This document shows positions 51,096-61,701 of a DNA stretch of 64,000 nucleotides, one piece after another. The notes under the pieces are model-generated. The model had not been told where the DNA came from and made no database searches. It worked only from the letters and a program-made list of their open reading frames with translations. The stretch is taken from assembly GCA_020080175.1 (NCBI GenBank), contig JAGHQL010000034.1, forward strand, positions 102,068 to 166,067. The letters are read 5' to 3'. The DNA comes from Glutinoglossum americanum. Taxonomy: Eukaryota > Ascomycota > Geoglossomycetes > Geoglossales > Geoglossaceae. Position 1 is the stretch's first letter. Each line of letters begins with the position of its first letter. Made by a program: the position numbers and the translations under genes.

Positions 51096-52446
51096 AGTTG
51101 CGCAACGTGCTCGCGCGAGATTAGCAGCGGGCTGTCTGCGATCCAGGTTGGCCAGGAGGGCCAAGGCGGTAAAGGGCTTATGTACAGTATTCATGGGCTG
51201 CCAAAACAAAGCTGTCATCGATACGATGGGGTTTCTTCCATCGTGCGAAGAACATCGCAAACGCTACTATGAGCTCACGGCGAGGCGATTATACCACAAC
51301 GTATTCAACACTAAGAGGGCGGGCTGGGGAGTCGATGTAAACACTCCGGATGAAATGGCTGCTTGCCTGGCAACAGTCCCTATCCCGCCAACTATTGTGC
51401 AACTATGCCGTCACATCGAACACCAGAATGCAGTTGAGCGAGTGTTCTGCATTGATACAGAATTCGTGAGATTCACGCCAAAGGATAGGGAAGGGGAAAT
51501 AACAATCCCAGTCGAAATTGCAGTATACGACCTCAATGGAGAAGTAGTCATTGACACTCTCATCAAATACGACCAGCCGGTCGAGGAACTTTTGGCTGGT
51601 GCTCCTCATACCCCCTCAGAAGCGAAGTTCAGTTGGGGTGTTGCACAGAGGATCTATGGCTCGAGGTCCCAAACTTCTGGCACAACCATTGACGATATTC
51701 GAGATACACTACTCAATGCAGGCATGAATTCGAATTCTAGTCTGATTGAATGGTCACTTTCCAGAACCGATCGACGAAGGCTGGAAACGATCATGGGAGA
51801 GCACACTCCAAAGACTTCGATCTTACTTCCAGTACATTGGAGGAAGGTTCTCCGGGGATTCCTGAGCATGTCTTTATCTTACTTCCATCAGTTCCTCTAT
51901 CCGGACTCGAGGCTTCACAAACGAGCCCATCGAGCTGGCCCAGACACGCTTATGCTAATTGATACAATCAGAGCTCTCATCGACCTCAGTCACCGAGATA
52001 AAGAATTGGTCCAGAGCACTCTTGACAACTTGATACAGACTAACGAGGAGATACTGCATCCTCAGAAGCAACTACGAAGGGAGCTCAGCGTTAATGACAA
52101 CCATAGTGAGGATGACGACATTAGTAGCGATAACGACGAGCCCGACATAGAGTCTGCGGCGAAGCAGGTAGTGAAGGAGATAACAGACGACGACAGAGAA
52201 CTTCTTGCTCTGTTCGAGGAATATTGTCAAACCCAACGGTTGGCGCACGAGGCTACCAATATGATCGGCTTTCACAGCGCTTCAACAGAGGATCAGATGG
52301 TAGGCGAGGGTGACCCAGAGACCCTTAAGTACTTACAGGCATTTGCGAGTGTCCAAGAAGAACAAGCGATATTAGGAAGTGACAATGAAGAATTTGAGGG
52401 ATTGGCTGGCAATAACGCCGAAGACGAGGCAGATGGAGGTGGATGA
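51079..52446 (+). CDS. DEDD-type 3'-5' exonuclease-like protein (continuation of zinc-finger locus)
   Basis: Open from 51079 to TGA near 52446, about 455 codons. The first ATG is at 51193, but the sequence upstream (AEVAQRARARLAAGCLRSRL) looks coding and probably continues the zinc-finger protein. That join needs either another shift or a 58-nt GT-AG intron ending at 51088. A Cys/His block (CTVFMGC...PSCEEHRKRYYEL) comes first. The exonuclease core follows, with motif I CIDTEFVRF (Asp at 51454, Glu at 51460) and a candidate motif III HRAGPD at 51928-51945, matching HxAxxD of DEDDh nucleases. A clear motif II Asp is not obvious. The C-terminus is acidic. The family may act in RNA or DNA trimming; no characterised homologue was recognised. 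Confidence 0.6.
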   Translation, partial: KHSEAEVAQRARARLAAGCLRSRLARRAKAVKGLCTVFMGCQNKAVIDTMGFLPSCEEHRKRYYELTARRLYHNVFNTKRAGWGVDVNTPDEMAACLATVPIPPTIVQLCRHIEHQNAVERVFCIDTEFVRFTPKDREGEITIPVEIAVYDLNGEVVIDTLIKYDQPVEELLAGAPHTPSEAKFSWGVAQRIYGSRSQTSGTTIDDIRDTLLNAGMNSNSSLIEWSLSRTDRRRLETIMGEHTPKTSILLPVHWRKVLRGFLSMSLSYFHQFLYPDSRLHKRAHRAGPDTLMLIDTIRALIDLSHRDKELVQSTLDNLIQTNEEILHPQKQLRRELSVNDNHSEDDDISSDNDEPDIESAAKQVVKEITDDDRELLALFEEYCQTQRLAHEATNMIGFHSASTEDQMVGEGDPETLKYLQAFASVQEEQAILGSDNEEFEGLAGNNAEDEADGGG

Positions 52447-53276
52447 CCAACAAGCTAAGTAGATTCTTTCAGGAGGAAGGCCCGTGAGCTGCTATTAAAT
52501 TGTGGTAATGCCTGGACTGCCTTGGCTAGAGGCCTCAACATCTCAATCGCCCAACGTGAGCCCTGAAGGCCCCCAACGGTTTACTGCTCATATGCTATAT
52601 AGCGCCTGTTTTCCATGTACCTTAGAATAAAAACATAGCAACCACAATCAAGAAAATCACTTTTATGCTATATGCATCGCAATCAAGCCCCTGATCGAAG
52701 CCTAACCTACTCTCCAAAGTGTGTTTCAAGAACCTTCCGGATTCAAAGTGGAAAAACATAAACGTTCCTTATCTCAGCAATAATTTCCCGTTAATCACAT
52801 ATCCCACCTTGCTCAAAGCCCCCACAAGCTAATGTTTTTCTACAGCCATGATACTTCAATTCAACTCTTGTCTAGAATCACGCAATTAACACCCTATTCT
52901 CCCTCTAATAGCCGTATCTATTTCGCCACGGTTATAGGGTGAGCAGCAATTATACAAGCCTTTTTTGAGCTCAGGGTTGATATCCTATGCACGAATAAGA
53001 ATAAGAGGCTGTCTTAGAGCACCGCATCCCATTCCGCGGCCAAACTGCATTCGGCTGTGGCTCTTAGTAGCCCATATAAATTTGTAGTTAGAAGTATGTA
53101 TTAGAAAATAATAGACCGTTGATATATTGATACCCACTACATGGGTGCTAGTTAACATCCGCGACTGACTGAGGTGGTCTTTAAAGCGGCACTAACTGTG
53201 TCAGCGCGAGCGAAGGATTATGTGTCTTTAAATTCAATATCTACAGCGCAGTCAGGAAAGAAGGCGTAGAGAGAAT
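52447..53276. other. intergenic
   Basis: AT-rich 830 bases with no gene recognised. Holds the 3' flank of the exonuclease frame and the PPCDC promoter. Confidence 0.5.
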
Positions 53277-54056
53277 ATGGCACAGGAGAGCATGTCAAAT
53301 AGCACAGTGTTTAACCCAGGAGTCGCTTTACCTGCTCATCACCCCGCCAGCATCTCTACCCCGCTCGTCGCTGAGGAGTACTTGAATGACGGAAAACGCC
53401 ATCTCCTTCTATGCGCCAGTGGCTCTGTAGCATCGATCAAGCTGCCTCACATTATCCAAGCGCTCTCTCACCACCGAAATCTCTCCATCAGAATAATCCT
53501 CACTAAGTCTGCCGAGAAATTCCTCAATGGTCAAAGCCGAGAACAACCTCTTGCCAAATCCTTAAACTTATTGACAAATGTTGATGGCGTCTACTACGAC
53601 GAAGACGAATGGAACCGCCCTTGGACTAGAGGTGGTGGAATCCTTCATATTGAATTGAGGCGCTGGAATGAATTGATGGTCATCGCGCCACTGTCTGCGA
53701 ATTCAATGGCGAAGATAGTGGGTGGCTTCGCTGATAATCTCCTCACAACAGTAATTCGGGCGTGGGACACCACTGGGGAGATGCAACGGGACCAGATCCC
53801 AAAGCGGATCGTGGTTGCGCCGGCTATGAACACGGGGATGTGGCGGCACCCTGTTACAAGGAAGCACATTAAGGTTCTTGAGGATGAATGGGGAATTGAT
53901 GGGCATGGAACTGGCTGGATCGAGGTCCTGAGGCCTACTGAGAAAGAACTGGCGTGTGGCGATGTTGGGGACGGCGCCATGCGAGAATGGGGAGACATTG
54001 TCAAGCTGATCGAACTAAGATTGGGCTTGAATGAAGACTATGGCTGCGATAACTAG
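53277..54056 (+). CDS. phosphopantothenoylcysteine decarboxylase (Hal3/CoaC flavoprotein)
   Basis: FMN-dependent enzyme of coenzyme A synthesis that decarboxylates 4'-phosphopantothenoylcysteine to 4'-phosphopantetheine. Intronless, 259 residues. Visible motifs: FMN-binding LLLCASGSVASIKLPHI, the catalytic His in ILHIELRRW, APLSANSMAKIVGGFADNLLT, the PXMNXXMW substrate loop in VAPAMNTGMWRHP, and the flexible flap with its catalytic Cys in LACGDVGDGAM. All residues needed for activity appear present, so this should be the active decarboxylase rather than an inactive Hal3-type moonlighting subunit. The acidic tail typical of yeast Sis2/Vhs3 is missing. Confidence 0.92.
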   Translation: MAQESMSNSTVFNPGVALPAHHPASISTPLVAEEYLNDGKRHLLLCASGSVASIKLPHIIQALSHHRNLSIRIILTKSAEKFLNGQSREQPLAKSLNLLTNVDGVYYDEDEWNRPWTRGGGILHIELRRWNELMVIAPLSANSMAKIVGGFADNLLTTVIRAWDTTGEMQRDQIPKRIVVAPAMNTGMWRHPVTRKHIKVLEDEWGIDGHGTGWIEVLRPTEKELACGDVGDGAMREWGDIVKLIELRLGLNEDYGCDN

Positions 54057-55577
54057 AAGACTATTTATGGGTTCTCTAAGTCTTATGTCGCGGACATTTA
54101 GGAAACTCCCTCACAAACATCCTATCGACTTCCTCGACGGTCGAGGGCACTCCTCCCTAACAAAACGAAACAAAATCTTCCCAGATTCTAAAAAAACCCA
54201 AAAGCCGAGACGGTCAATTGCTACTATTTTGCTTACGAATTGCGAGTACTAGGTGTGGTGTTTCTTATTTATTGGAGGGTGGGTGGCGGCAGGCGTAGGA
54301 CAACTTCCCGGATATAGATAAGCCTAAATCACCTATTGTCTAAAGGCACTTTTGAATACTCGGAAACATTTTTCACCTGGGGCACCTTTAGCCACCAGAA
54401 GCACTTCTAACTACTCCGTACTTGGGAAAACCCCCGCGACTTTCCTTCCCACCCGCGCCCTCCTGCTCACCCATCGGCAGGGGTCCCGTCCCATCGTCCA
54501 GTAGCTAGATGACTATACCGTTTTATTTACCTTACTCTCTCTTAATCCTCACGTTGTTTCCAATAGTCCGGACCGGTCCAGTCCAAGGCTGGGACTGGAC
54601 TGCTCGGACTGTAAGTCTGTCAGTCTGAATCATGAGAAGTAAATTAGAAAGTGGGTCATGTGACTGAGGCATGACCCTAGTTGTGACTCGATAACAACAA
54701 ACAAATAGGTGATGTGGGTAAACCCTAGTTATGGCAGTCACAAGTGAAGTAAGCAAGTGACTGTGTTCTTAATAAAAATTTGAATGTTGCTGACTTTATA
54801 GGTATATAAATTTTTTCGCATGGACTGTTGACACATGCGGACTGGATTGGACCCAAGGTCGATAGGTTGATAGCTCGTATTGAGGAACGGCAAGTACAAG
54901 ACGGTGTCTGCTATGGTCCCCTAACCTCACCCTAGTCATCTCTGGCAACTCTCCCCCGCGCTATCACCCTAGTTTGCGCACTAGCTCACCCAGTCGCGCG
55001 AGCACAAAGCGGCATTGTTCACCCAACTTCTACCAATTATCCTAACAATATTTTATATCTGCGTCATTCGCCTTCTCTTGCCACAGGCAACAGTGAATGC
55101 ACCGGAAAGGCAATAAAAGAGATGGAGTACGCGCGGCACTGTCGCCGCAATCGTTTCATGTTCCTATTTCCTTTAAGCTAGGTAGGGAATAGTCCACATA
55201 CGTGAATGCGAGGCAAGACTCTACGCATTTTGACTCCTGGGAAAATATATAAGGTCGAGGGGCCGGACTTCGGAGGCTATGTTGTGTGTGGATGCCCCCT
55301 GACCTAACAACATGGCCTACCCTATATTAGGTGGGTACCCTGCGTATCGGTTTATACAGTAGATGCAAATGTTAGTTACATATTTATCGTATGTACCCAG
55401 ATCCACTTTACAGTGGAAGGGGGTTCGTACAGCTTCGCGAAGTCCTTAGACAGCGATCACAGCGACAACAACAACAACAACAACAACCATAACTACTACT
55501 AAATTAAGCAGCTAAATTTTGAAAGGTTTGACGTACAACTCGAAAGAGACTTCGTAGCTTTCCTTTCATCGGTGATC
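54057..55577. other. intergenic, 1.5 kb
   Basis: No gene supported. It contains an inverted-repeat segment at 54572-54854 and a CAA triplet run at about 55466-55488, just upstream of FES1. Several short palindromes and CACCC-like stretches occur, but no recognised transposon coding sequence. Confidence 0.45.
54572..54854. repeat. candidate small inverted-repeat element
   Basis: The left end has GTCCAGTCC (54576-54584), a 7-base spacer and its exact complement GGACTGGAC (54592-54600). The right end has GGACTGGATTGGACCC (54839-54854), whose complement matches the left-end motif apart from two extra bases. This resembles terminal and subterminal repeats of a MITE of about 280 bp, but no target duplication was established. 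Confidence 0.3.
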
Positions 55578-56356
55578 ATGGATCCAGGCATGAATCAACT
55601 CCTCAAGTGGGGCATCGAGAACTCGAATGCTACTACTGACAATCCTCCGGCAGAACCAGCCTCTGCAAATAGACTGGTGTGTACTTCGCGGGATTCTCCT
55701 AGAGACCCATATTTACTAATACAGTACAGAATCCTGAAGCCCTTGCTGCCCTTCTTGGAGGCCCCTCAGATGCTGAGGTCATGGTCGCCTCCATGAATGT
55801 CATTAATTCTACTGGTTCCGCACTTGACGATAAGCTCGTCGCCTTCGACAACTTGGAGCAGCTTGTCGAAACGATAGACAATGCGAACAACCTTGAGGCC
55901 TTAGGATTGTGGATGCCGCTCGTACAAACATTGAAGAATGAGGAGCCAGAACTAAGGAGAATGGCTGCTTGGTGTATTGGAACGGCCGTTCAAAATAACC
56001 CGAGAGCTCAGGAGAGGGTAAATTACGGCCAACCGCAACGAGGATGCTGATATCGAACTGACAGCGCGAATATGTAGCTCCTCACCTTGGAGGCCATCCC
56101 TGCGCTAGCGAATCTCGCCCTCTCCGACCCCGCTCCTAATGTTAGACAAAAAGCGGTCTACGCTCTCTCCTCGGGAATTCGCAACTACACACCGGCACTA
56201 AATGTGGTACTACAGATACTACCAGAACAGATAGTTGGCAGACCTCCTGCAAATGTCGACGCTGGAGATATGGAAGCCATTGATCAGATCATGACAAATT
56301 TGAGGGAGAGGTCAAAAGCGATGAGCGCTCCCGGTACAGATCTGGGCCTAGGCTAG
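55578..56356 (+). CDS. FES1: Hsp70 nucleotide exchange factor Fes1
   Basis: Cytosolic (HspBP1-type) exchange factor that releases ADP from Hsp70 and directs misfolded proteins to degradation. Three exons (55578-55676, 55730-56017, 56078-56356; introns 53 and 60 nt) give 221 residues. The N-terminus [17 protein letters not shown] is the usual Fes1 start and carries the substrate-release region. Armadillo-like repeats follow: [59 protein letters not shown] and [20 protein letters not shown]. Shorter than many Fes1 proteins, which have a fourth repeat or longer tail, but the end is natural. Confidence 0.93.
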
Positions 56357-56924
56357 GCAGCAATATATCAAGAGTTAAACGCTCACCCTGCCAGTCTACT
56401 TCGACTTGGGCGGTGCAATGTCATGGATGCAAAAAAGGGAGGGTAGAGTGGTTTCGGCGATTAGTCTCAGGCCTCGGGAAATAGGTGTTTTATTTGAATG
56501 GTCATTTTCAGGCAAAACCTTCAGTATTGCCCAAAAACGCAATTCATTAGGAATCAGGTTCCCTAGGAACACCAAATTGCTATAACATCCAAAGGGCTGA
56601 TCGCCACTGTAGTTTTCTATGGCTCCCCCCAACCTCTGAAGGCCTCATTTCCATACTGTGTCATTTTGATTTTGATCACGTCTAGGGAAAACTGATGTGA
56701 AGGCTTAAGCTAGTGAAAGGATTATGGAAAAACTTGCATTGAACATTATAACCAAGATGCTTCTTGCGCCATCGACGAGTATCGCTCTTCCTTCGCCAGT
56801 AGGAAAGCGAATAGGAAGAGGACCTAAAACTTATTTTGCGTTGTATCCCCCGGATTTCGTTTGGCGACCGCCATTTAACCCAACATTCGCTGAAAAGATA
56901 TACGATATGGCATGTTTGTTCGCA
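56357..56924. other. intergenic, convergent 3' flanks of FES1 and VPS68
   Basis: No gene seen; open frames on both strands here have no support. Confidence 0.5.
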
Positions 56925-57757
56925 TTACAATGCCAAATTGTAGGTATACTCGTCTTCTATGCTCTGCGATACCCAGAGAGCAATCGAACTGGAAAGTGGC
57001 CACTGTAAGAGGGTAAAAGGTAGGGGGAACATGAGACTAACCTTAGCATAATCAGGCTATTGGTAATAACGTTCGCGACTCCGAGATAGAGGGTAGGCCA
57101 TGGGTATTCTGGTACGAGATATTTCATGACCAAGACCGTCTAGACGATAGGACAAGCTTAGCTATCGGCGCTAAAGAATACTCGATGCGTTTCTTAAATT
57201 AAAGGTATCCCGGGAGCACTCCAAATACTCTCGTCCATAAGAGCTGGCAGGCCTTCGGTGGAGACAAAACGTGTAAAAACCTACCACTGAACCAGCCAGT
57301 CCCCCTGCCATAAGTGCAAAACCCATAAACAGTACCAGCTTCGCCCTCCAAGTGTTACCCTCACTAGAATAGCTGAATTCCGGCGATAGATGAGTCTTAT
57401 TGACCGAGTTGATAACGAGCATGCCCAGTGCCGAGCAGATACCAGGCACCCAGTCGACGAATTTGATGTGTACATCTGAGCCATTCTTCCAAGAGCGAGA
57501 GAACACGGATGCATCGATGAAAAAGAAGAACCCCAAGGAGAACTAAATGGAATGTAAAGGCCCTGGGTTAGCTACCTATTTATTTACTGTAGAGCGGTAG
57601 GCTCTCTTGCTTTCGCTCGAAAGTCTTGTAGTATTCGCGGGAAGGAGAGAAGAGGGGGAGCTCTTACGAGTGCGCCGGCAAGGTATACACCTGCTGTCCG
57701 AGTGTTTTGGCTGTTCAGCCATTCAGGCTTTGGGAATCGGAATAATCGCGCCGACAT
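56925..57757 (-). CDS. VPS68: TMEM50/UPF0220 family membrane protein, Vps68-like
   Basis: Four exons (57757-57668, 57542-57285, 57139-57042, 56988-56925; introns 125, 145 and 53 nt) give 169 residues, close to the usual length. The start MSARLFRFPKPEWLNSQNTR matches the family. Four membrane helices follow: AGVYLAGALFSLGFFFFIDA, VPGICSALGMLVINSV, VLFMGFALMAGGLAGSV and LYLGVANVITNSLIML. The C-terminus is SSIALWVSQSIEDE. In yeast Vps68 acts with Vps55 at the late endosome in transport to the vacuole. The frame stays open upstream of the chosen ATG, but the family starts here. It is divergent from the Derlin gene, 398 bases away. Confidence 0.88.
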
Positions 57758-58155
57758 TTTTGCGTTGTAGACAATCTGTTTTAGAACTTTCCGGATATTG
57801 ATACTTGTAGAACCTTGATCACCGTCTGTGAGTTCGGGCATTTGGATGGGCGAGGTTGACGAGGTTGGTGATGCGGCAACGGGAAGCGCCGCGTTTATCC
57901 AGCAAATAGTGGCGTATGTCGTGCAACTATAGGCGATCGGATATTTGACCTTGATGCCAGTTTCACACCTTCTGCAGAACACCTTCGTTATATGCCCAGT
58001 TATAGAGGCAAAAGGCACAGGATAGCACAGCCCTTAGCCAGGCAGTGGTTAGCATTCACGTATCGCATCTTTAAACTCTAAATATCTACAACCCCTACCC
58101 GCCGCTTTGTATTCACTTGGATTCACCCACCAAAATAAACAAAATCAAACGAGTC
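57758..58155. promoter_or_regulatory. divergent promoter region VPS68 / Derlin
   Basis: Separates two divergent start codons by 398 bases. No specific site recognised. Confidence 0.5.
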
Positions 58156-59037
58156 ATGGCTGCAATGCTGGGAGGCGGCGGCGATGGAGGAAACCGACAG
58201 AACCCGTTGGAGACTTGGTTCTGGGAGATGCCAATATGCACTCGGACTTGGACCACTGCAACGGTGGCGACAAGCATACTTGTGCAGTGTCATATCATCA
58301 CACCGTTTCAATTGTTCTACAGTTTTCGTGCCGTATTTGTGAAAAACCAGGTTCGTTTTCGCCTTGCAAGAAACCACTGACTAGAGCCGATCTCTTACAT
58401 TGCAATTACAATAGTACTGGCGTCTCCTCTCCACCTTCATCTATTTCGGTCCGCTCTCTCTAGACCTCCTCTTCCATGTTTTCTTCCTGCAACGCTACTC
58501 CCGACTACTCGAAGAATCTGGCCGATCTCCGGCGCACTTCTCGTGGTTACTCCTCTACGCTATATGCACGCTACTACTCCTCTCTCCGCTAGTTTCGATG
58601 CCTTTCTTGGGATCGCCGCTTAGCTCCACCCTCGTGTATATTTGGAGTCGGCGGAACCCGGAGACGCGCCTGAGTTTTCTGGGGTTATTGGTGTTTACCG
58701 CACCGTATTTGCCGTGGGTGCTGATGGGGTTCAGCCTTGTGTTACATGGGTCGATACCAAAGGACGAGCTTATAGGTGTCGCTGTGGGTCATGGTGCGTT
58801 ATCTTGTCGACGAGTAAATTGTGCGCAGACAGACTCGATCTAATGGAAACTCTAGTTTACTATTTCTTTTCTGACGTCTACCCCTCTCTCAGTAACGGAA
58901 TCCGACCCTTCGACCCACCTATGTGGTGGCGACGTCTCTTTGAGGGTCCACCGCGCCAACATGGCACGGATATGGATGCCGCCGTCATAAACCATGACCT
59001 TGCAGCCCCCGCCCCAGTGGACGTGAATCCGCGGTGA
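58156..59037 (+). CDS. Derlin (Der1/Dfm1 family ERAD protein)
   Basis: Rhomboid-like pseudoprotease of the ER membrane that takes part in retrotranslocation of misfolded proteins to Cdc48. Three exons (58156-58350, 58415-58793, 58856-59037; introns 64 and 62 nt) give 251 residues. Features are NPLETWFWEMPICTRTWTTA at the start, FQLFYSFRAVFVKNQYWRLL (the WR motif of Derlins), FIYFGPLSLDLLFHVFFLQRY, a central hydrophobic set, GLLVFTAPYLPWVLMGFSLV with GIAVGH-like GVAVGH, then VYYFFSDVYP and a hydrophilic tail. No catalytic Ser/His pair, as expected. Whether it is the Der1 or the Dfm1 orthologue cannot be settled by eye; a clear SHP box for Cdc48 was not seen. Confidence 0.9.
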
Positions 59038-59370
59038 CCTTGGTATATACGCTTAAGATTAGGAAATTTATGCATTGTTAGGGTTCTGGGAAAAGCCGGG
59101 GTGTTCTCACAGAAGTTCATCGTACATGGCCTCCTATTCTTTGGTTATAGATAATTATTTGGGGTACCATAGATAGGCGTTATGGATAGGAGATCACAAT
59201 AGCTGGGATGGCTAACTCCCAAGCTTAGCTGCGGCCGACAGCACCGTGAGCAATAAACAATATGAACGAATCTGAAAATGATTCTTAATCCCACCCGGAC
59301 GAGACGCAATAAATTAGATATCTTTTCCGAAATGTGGATTTCACTGCTGTCTACGAAAAAATCATATATT
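59038..59370. other. intergenic, convergent 3' flanks
   Basis: No gene recognised between the Derlin stop and the 3' end of the minus-strand small gene. Confidence 0.5.
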
Positions 59371-59898
59371 TTAACCTCTGGCCTTCTTTTCTGCATCCAA
59401 CTCAGAGGATCGATCAACGCTTTCCGACTCCACAACTCTCCTCGCAATTCTTCTCTCCCGCCTCACCCGAGCCTCATGTTCACGCATTCGACGATCCGCC
59501 TCAATCCACCCACCTAAGGTCATCACCGACATCTGCAAATACCTAAATGTGCAATATTGCCACCAATTGTCAATACTACCAGGCCACGTGCTCCCGGTAT
59601 CCCGGGGTAAAGAACTATATCACGTCGACTGACTAGACGAAAAACGTACACTTTAAACTGAATGGTGAGACCGCGATAGATGGGTGAGAAAGCAAAACCC
59701 GCAGCGCCGAGCAGCGCTGCATAGACGCCCCACTTAGGGTCCTTTCCGTTAGAGAGCTCTTTTCAAACATGTGGGAAATAGTGGTATGGAAAGTCGGGGT
59801 GTAATTACCCGCGCAGCGCCGTTCACAGCACCCTTAGCAGCTTCTTGGGCAGCAGCATTGGCTTCTTTGTTATTGTCTATGTTGCCATGAAGGCGCAT
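59371..59898 (-). CDS. small conserved fungal protein, function unknown
   Basis: Three exons (59898-59809, 59756-59650, 59542-59371; introns 52 and 107 nt) give 122 residues, missed by simple open-frame search. The start is MRLHGNIDNNKEANAAAQEA, followed by an Ala/Gly-rich region. Next come KWGVYAALLGAAGFAFSPIY (likely membrane helix) and RGLTIQFKVYLQMSVMTLGG (second hydrophobic segment). The sequence then becomes highly charged (EADRRMREHEARVRRERRIA). I recall similar short proteins across filamentous ascomycetes. Two hydrophobic segments with an Arg-rich helix loosely recall HIG1-type mitochondrial inner-membrane proteins, but the assignment is speculative. The HIS3 start is 173 bases away on the other strand. 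Confidence 0.65.
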
Positions 59899-60071
59899 AC
59901 TTTCGACTTTCGACTTTTTTTGAGAGTAGATGACAGACCTTAAAAGATAAACCTCGGCAACCTATAATTATTTCTGCTTTTGGCCTGGCTTGATCCGGCC
60001 ATACGTTTCCCCGATCCGCTGCTTCAACCTCCAGTTCACCCCAACCACCTACGAGAGCATCCTGAGGTCTG
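59899..60071. promoter_or_regulatory. bidirectional promoter, small protein gene / HIS3
   Basis: 173 bases between divergent start codons. No perfect TGACTCA (Gcn4/CpcA site) was seen, although HIS3 genes are usually under general amino acid control. Confidence 0.5.
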
Positions 60072-60813
60072 ATGGATGCACCCAGAGCACGCACAGCCAC
60101 TGTCTCTCGCGTAACCAATGAAACCACAGTGAATATCCTACTTAACCTAGACGGCGGTGTGTTACCAGAGGGAAAGGATAGCATTGAGACTTTAACAGAT
60201 GGAAAAAAGGATCCCCAACATGCCACACAGGCGTCAAAGTCTCAGACCATAATCGTGGACTCTGGTATCGGCTTCTTAGATCACATGATTCACGCGCTTG
60301 CAAAGCACGCTGGGTGGAGTCTGCGCCTGCATTGCCGCGGGGATCTCCACAGTACGATAACCCATACCTAACGCAGCTATCCCTACTTACCAAAAAATAT
60401 CAACAGTCGACGACCACCACACCGCCGAAGATACATTCCTCGCCCTCGGCAGCGCTTTCAAACAGGCCTTAGGTCCAATTACAGGTCTCCGTCGCTTTGG
60501 TCACGCCTACGCGCCCCTCGACGAGGCCCTCTCCCGCGCCGTGATCGACCTCTCGAACCGCCCGTACAGCATCATCGACCTAGGACTCACCCGCGAGAAG
60601 ATTGGAGACCTGAGCACTGAGATGCTACCGCACGTGTTGAGGAGTTGGGCACAGGAGGCGGGAGTTACGTTGCATGTAGATTGTCTGAGGGGAGCGAATG
60701 ATCACCATCGGGCAGAAAGCGCATTTAAGGCGCTAGCGGTCGCAGTGAGAGAGGCAACGACGAGGATGGTAGGGAGGGAGGGCGAGGTACCAAGTACCAA
60801 GGGTGTATTATAA
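60072..60813 (+). CDS. HIS3: imidazoleglycerol-phosphate dehydratase
   Basis: Mn-dependent enzyme of histidine synthesis, converting imidazole glycerol phosphate to imidazole acetol phosphate. Two exons (60072-60351 and 60407-60813, 55-nt intron) give 228 residues. Both internal half-repeats of the fold show their metal-binding motifs: [15 protein letters not shown] and [17 protein letters not shown] in the first, [19 protein letters not shown] in the second. [11 protein letters not shown] and [13 protein letters not shown] are also typical. The intron splits the codon just before the first DDHHTAED. The protein contains all expected catalytic residues. Confidence 0.96.
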
Positions 60814-61701
60814 TGCAAATGACCCGAGCTGAACTACGCTTAAGTAGGGGGGATCTTAGTATACATATCCCCCTGTGACCACACTAGGTAGAAGCTTCCC
60901 CTTTCAGGAAGGCATTTTAATAAATACCCAGCAAGCCGTATACCTAGAGACCGAAAGAGAGAAACGAACGACATGACATATGGAAAGGAAGAGAAAGAAA
61001 GGGATCCGGTATAGTAGCTACTTTGCGTCACTCCGCCAGATAAATTTGGAAGTTCCAACCCGATATCCCACTATCCAAAACCCTTAAATAGACGGCTCGC
61101 AAAAACAGAGGAAAAAAAGCTGGCCCGGTTGCCCTCTAGTATTATAGTATCCGGATTACACTATCGTTGTTGGACACAGGTGATTCCCCTACTTCGCTGT
61201 AGTCGCTACTACTCTCACCGTGCTTTATTGTGCAACCTGAGCAATGGACCGACAGATTGAATTGGAGCACATGCTAATACTCCTTGCATGTCCGCATAAC
61301 TGAAATCGGATGGGGTATTTTCTTCCTTAAATTGAGCGAGCTGTTACCGTTAAGCCGTCATACATTCGATCAACGGCCTCTCATTATATCATGCAAAAGC
61401 CACCAAAACCGAAACCGATGATAGAGCAGAGATCGGACAACGTCTAAGGAAAACAAACCGAATTAAATTTCAAGGTACCTGAACGGAAAAGTAATATGCT
61501 AGACCGTGTATGTCTACCAAGCGGACACGGAAATAAATGGGGAGTAATACCGCTCTAAAACGCTCCAAATAGCGGATCTAGATAATAGGAGGGAAAAACT
61601 ATATTGGTATCCAGTTCCACAAAAAAAGTTCGGCTGTATATGCATGCCTCCCAACAAAACCCACAGGGTCGCTCCCATTGCGAGGGGGTCGTCCGATCCT
61701 T
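60814..61701. other. intergenic, convergent 3' flanks of HIS3 and SUR1
   Basis: AT-rich 890 bases with no gene, repeat or RNA recognised. Confidence 0.5.

Noticed and set aside
57584-58018. Longer N-terminus for VPS68 starting at 58018
   Set aside because: The family begins at MSARLFRFPKPEW; the extension has no similarity and is probably leader.
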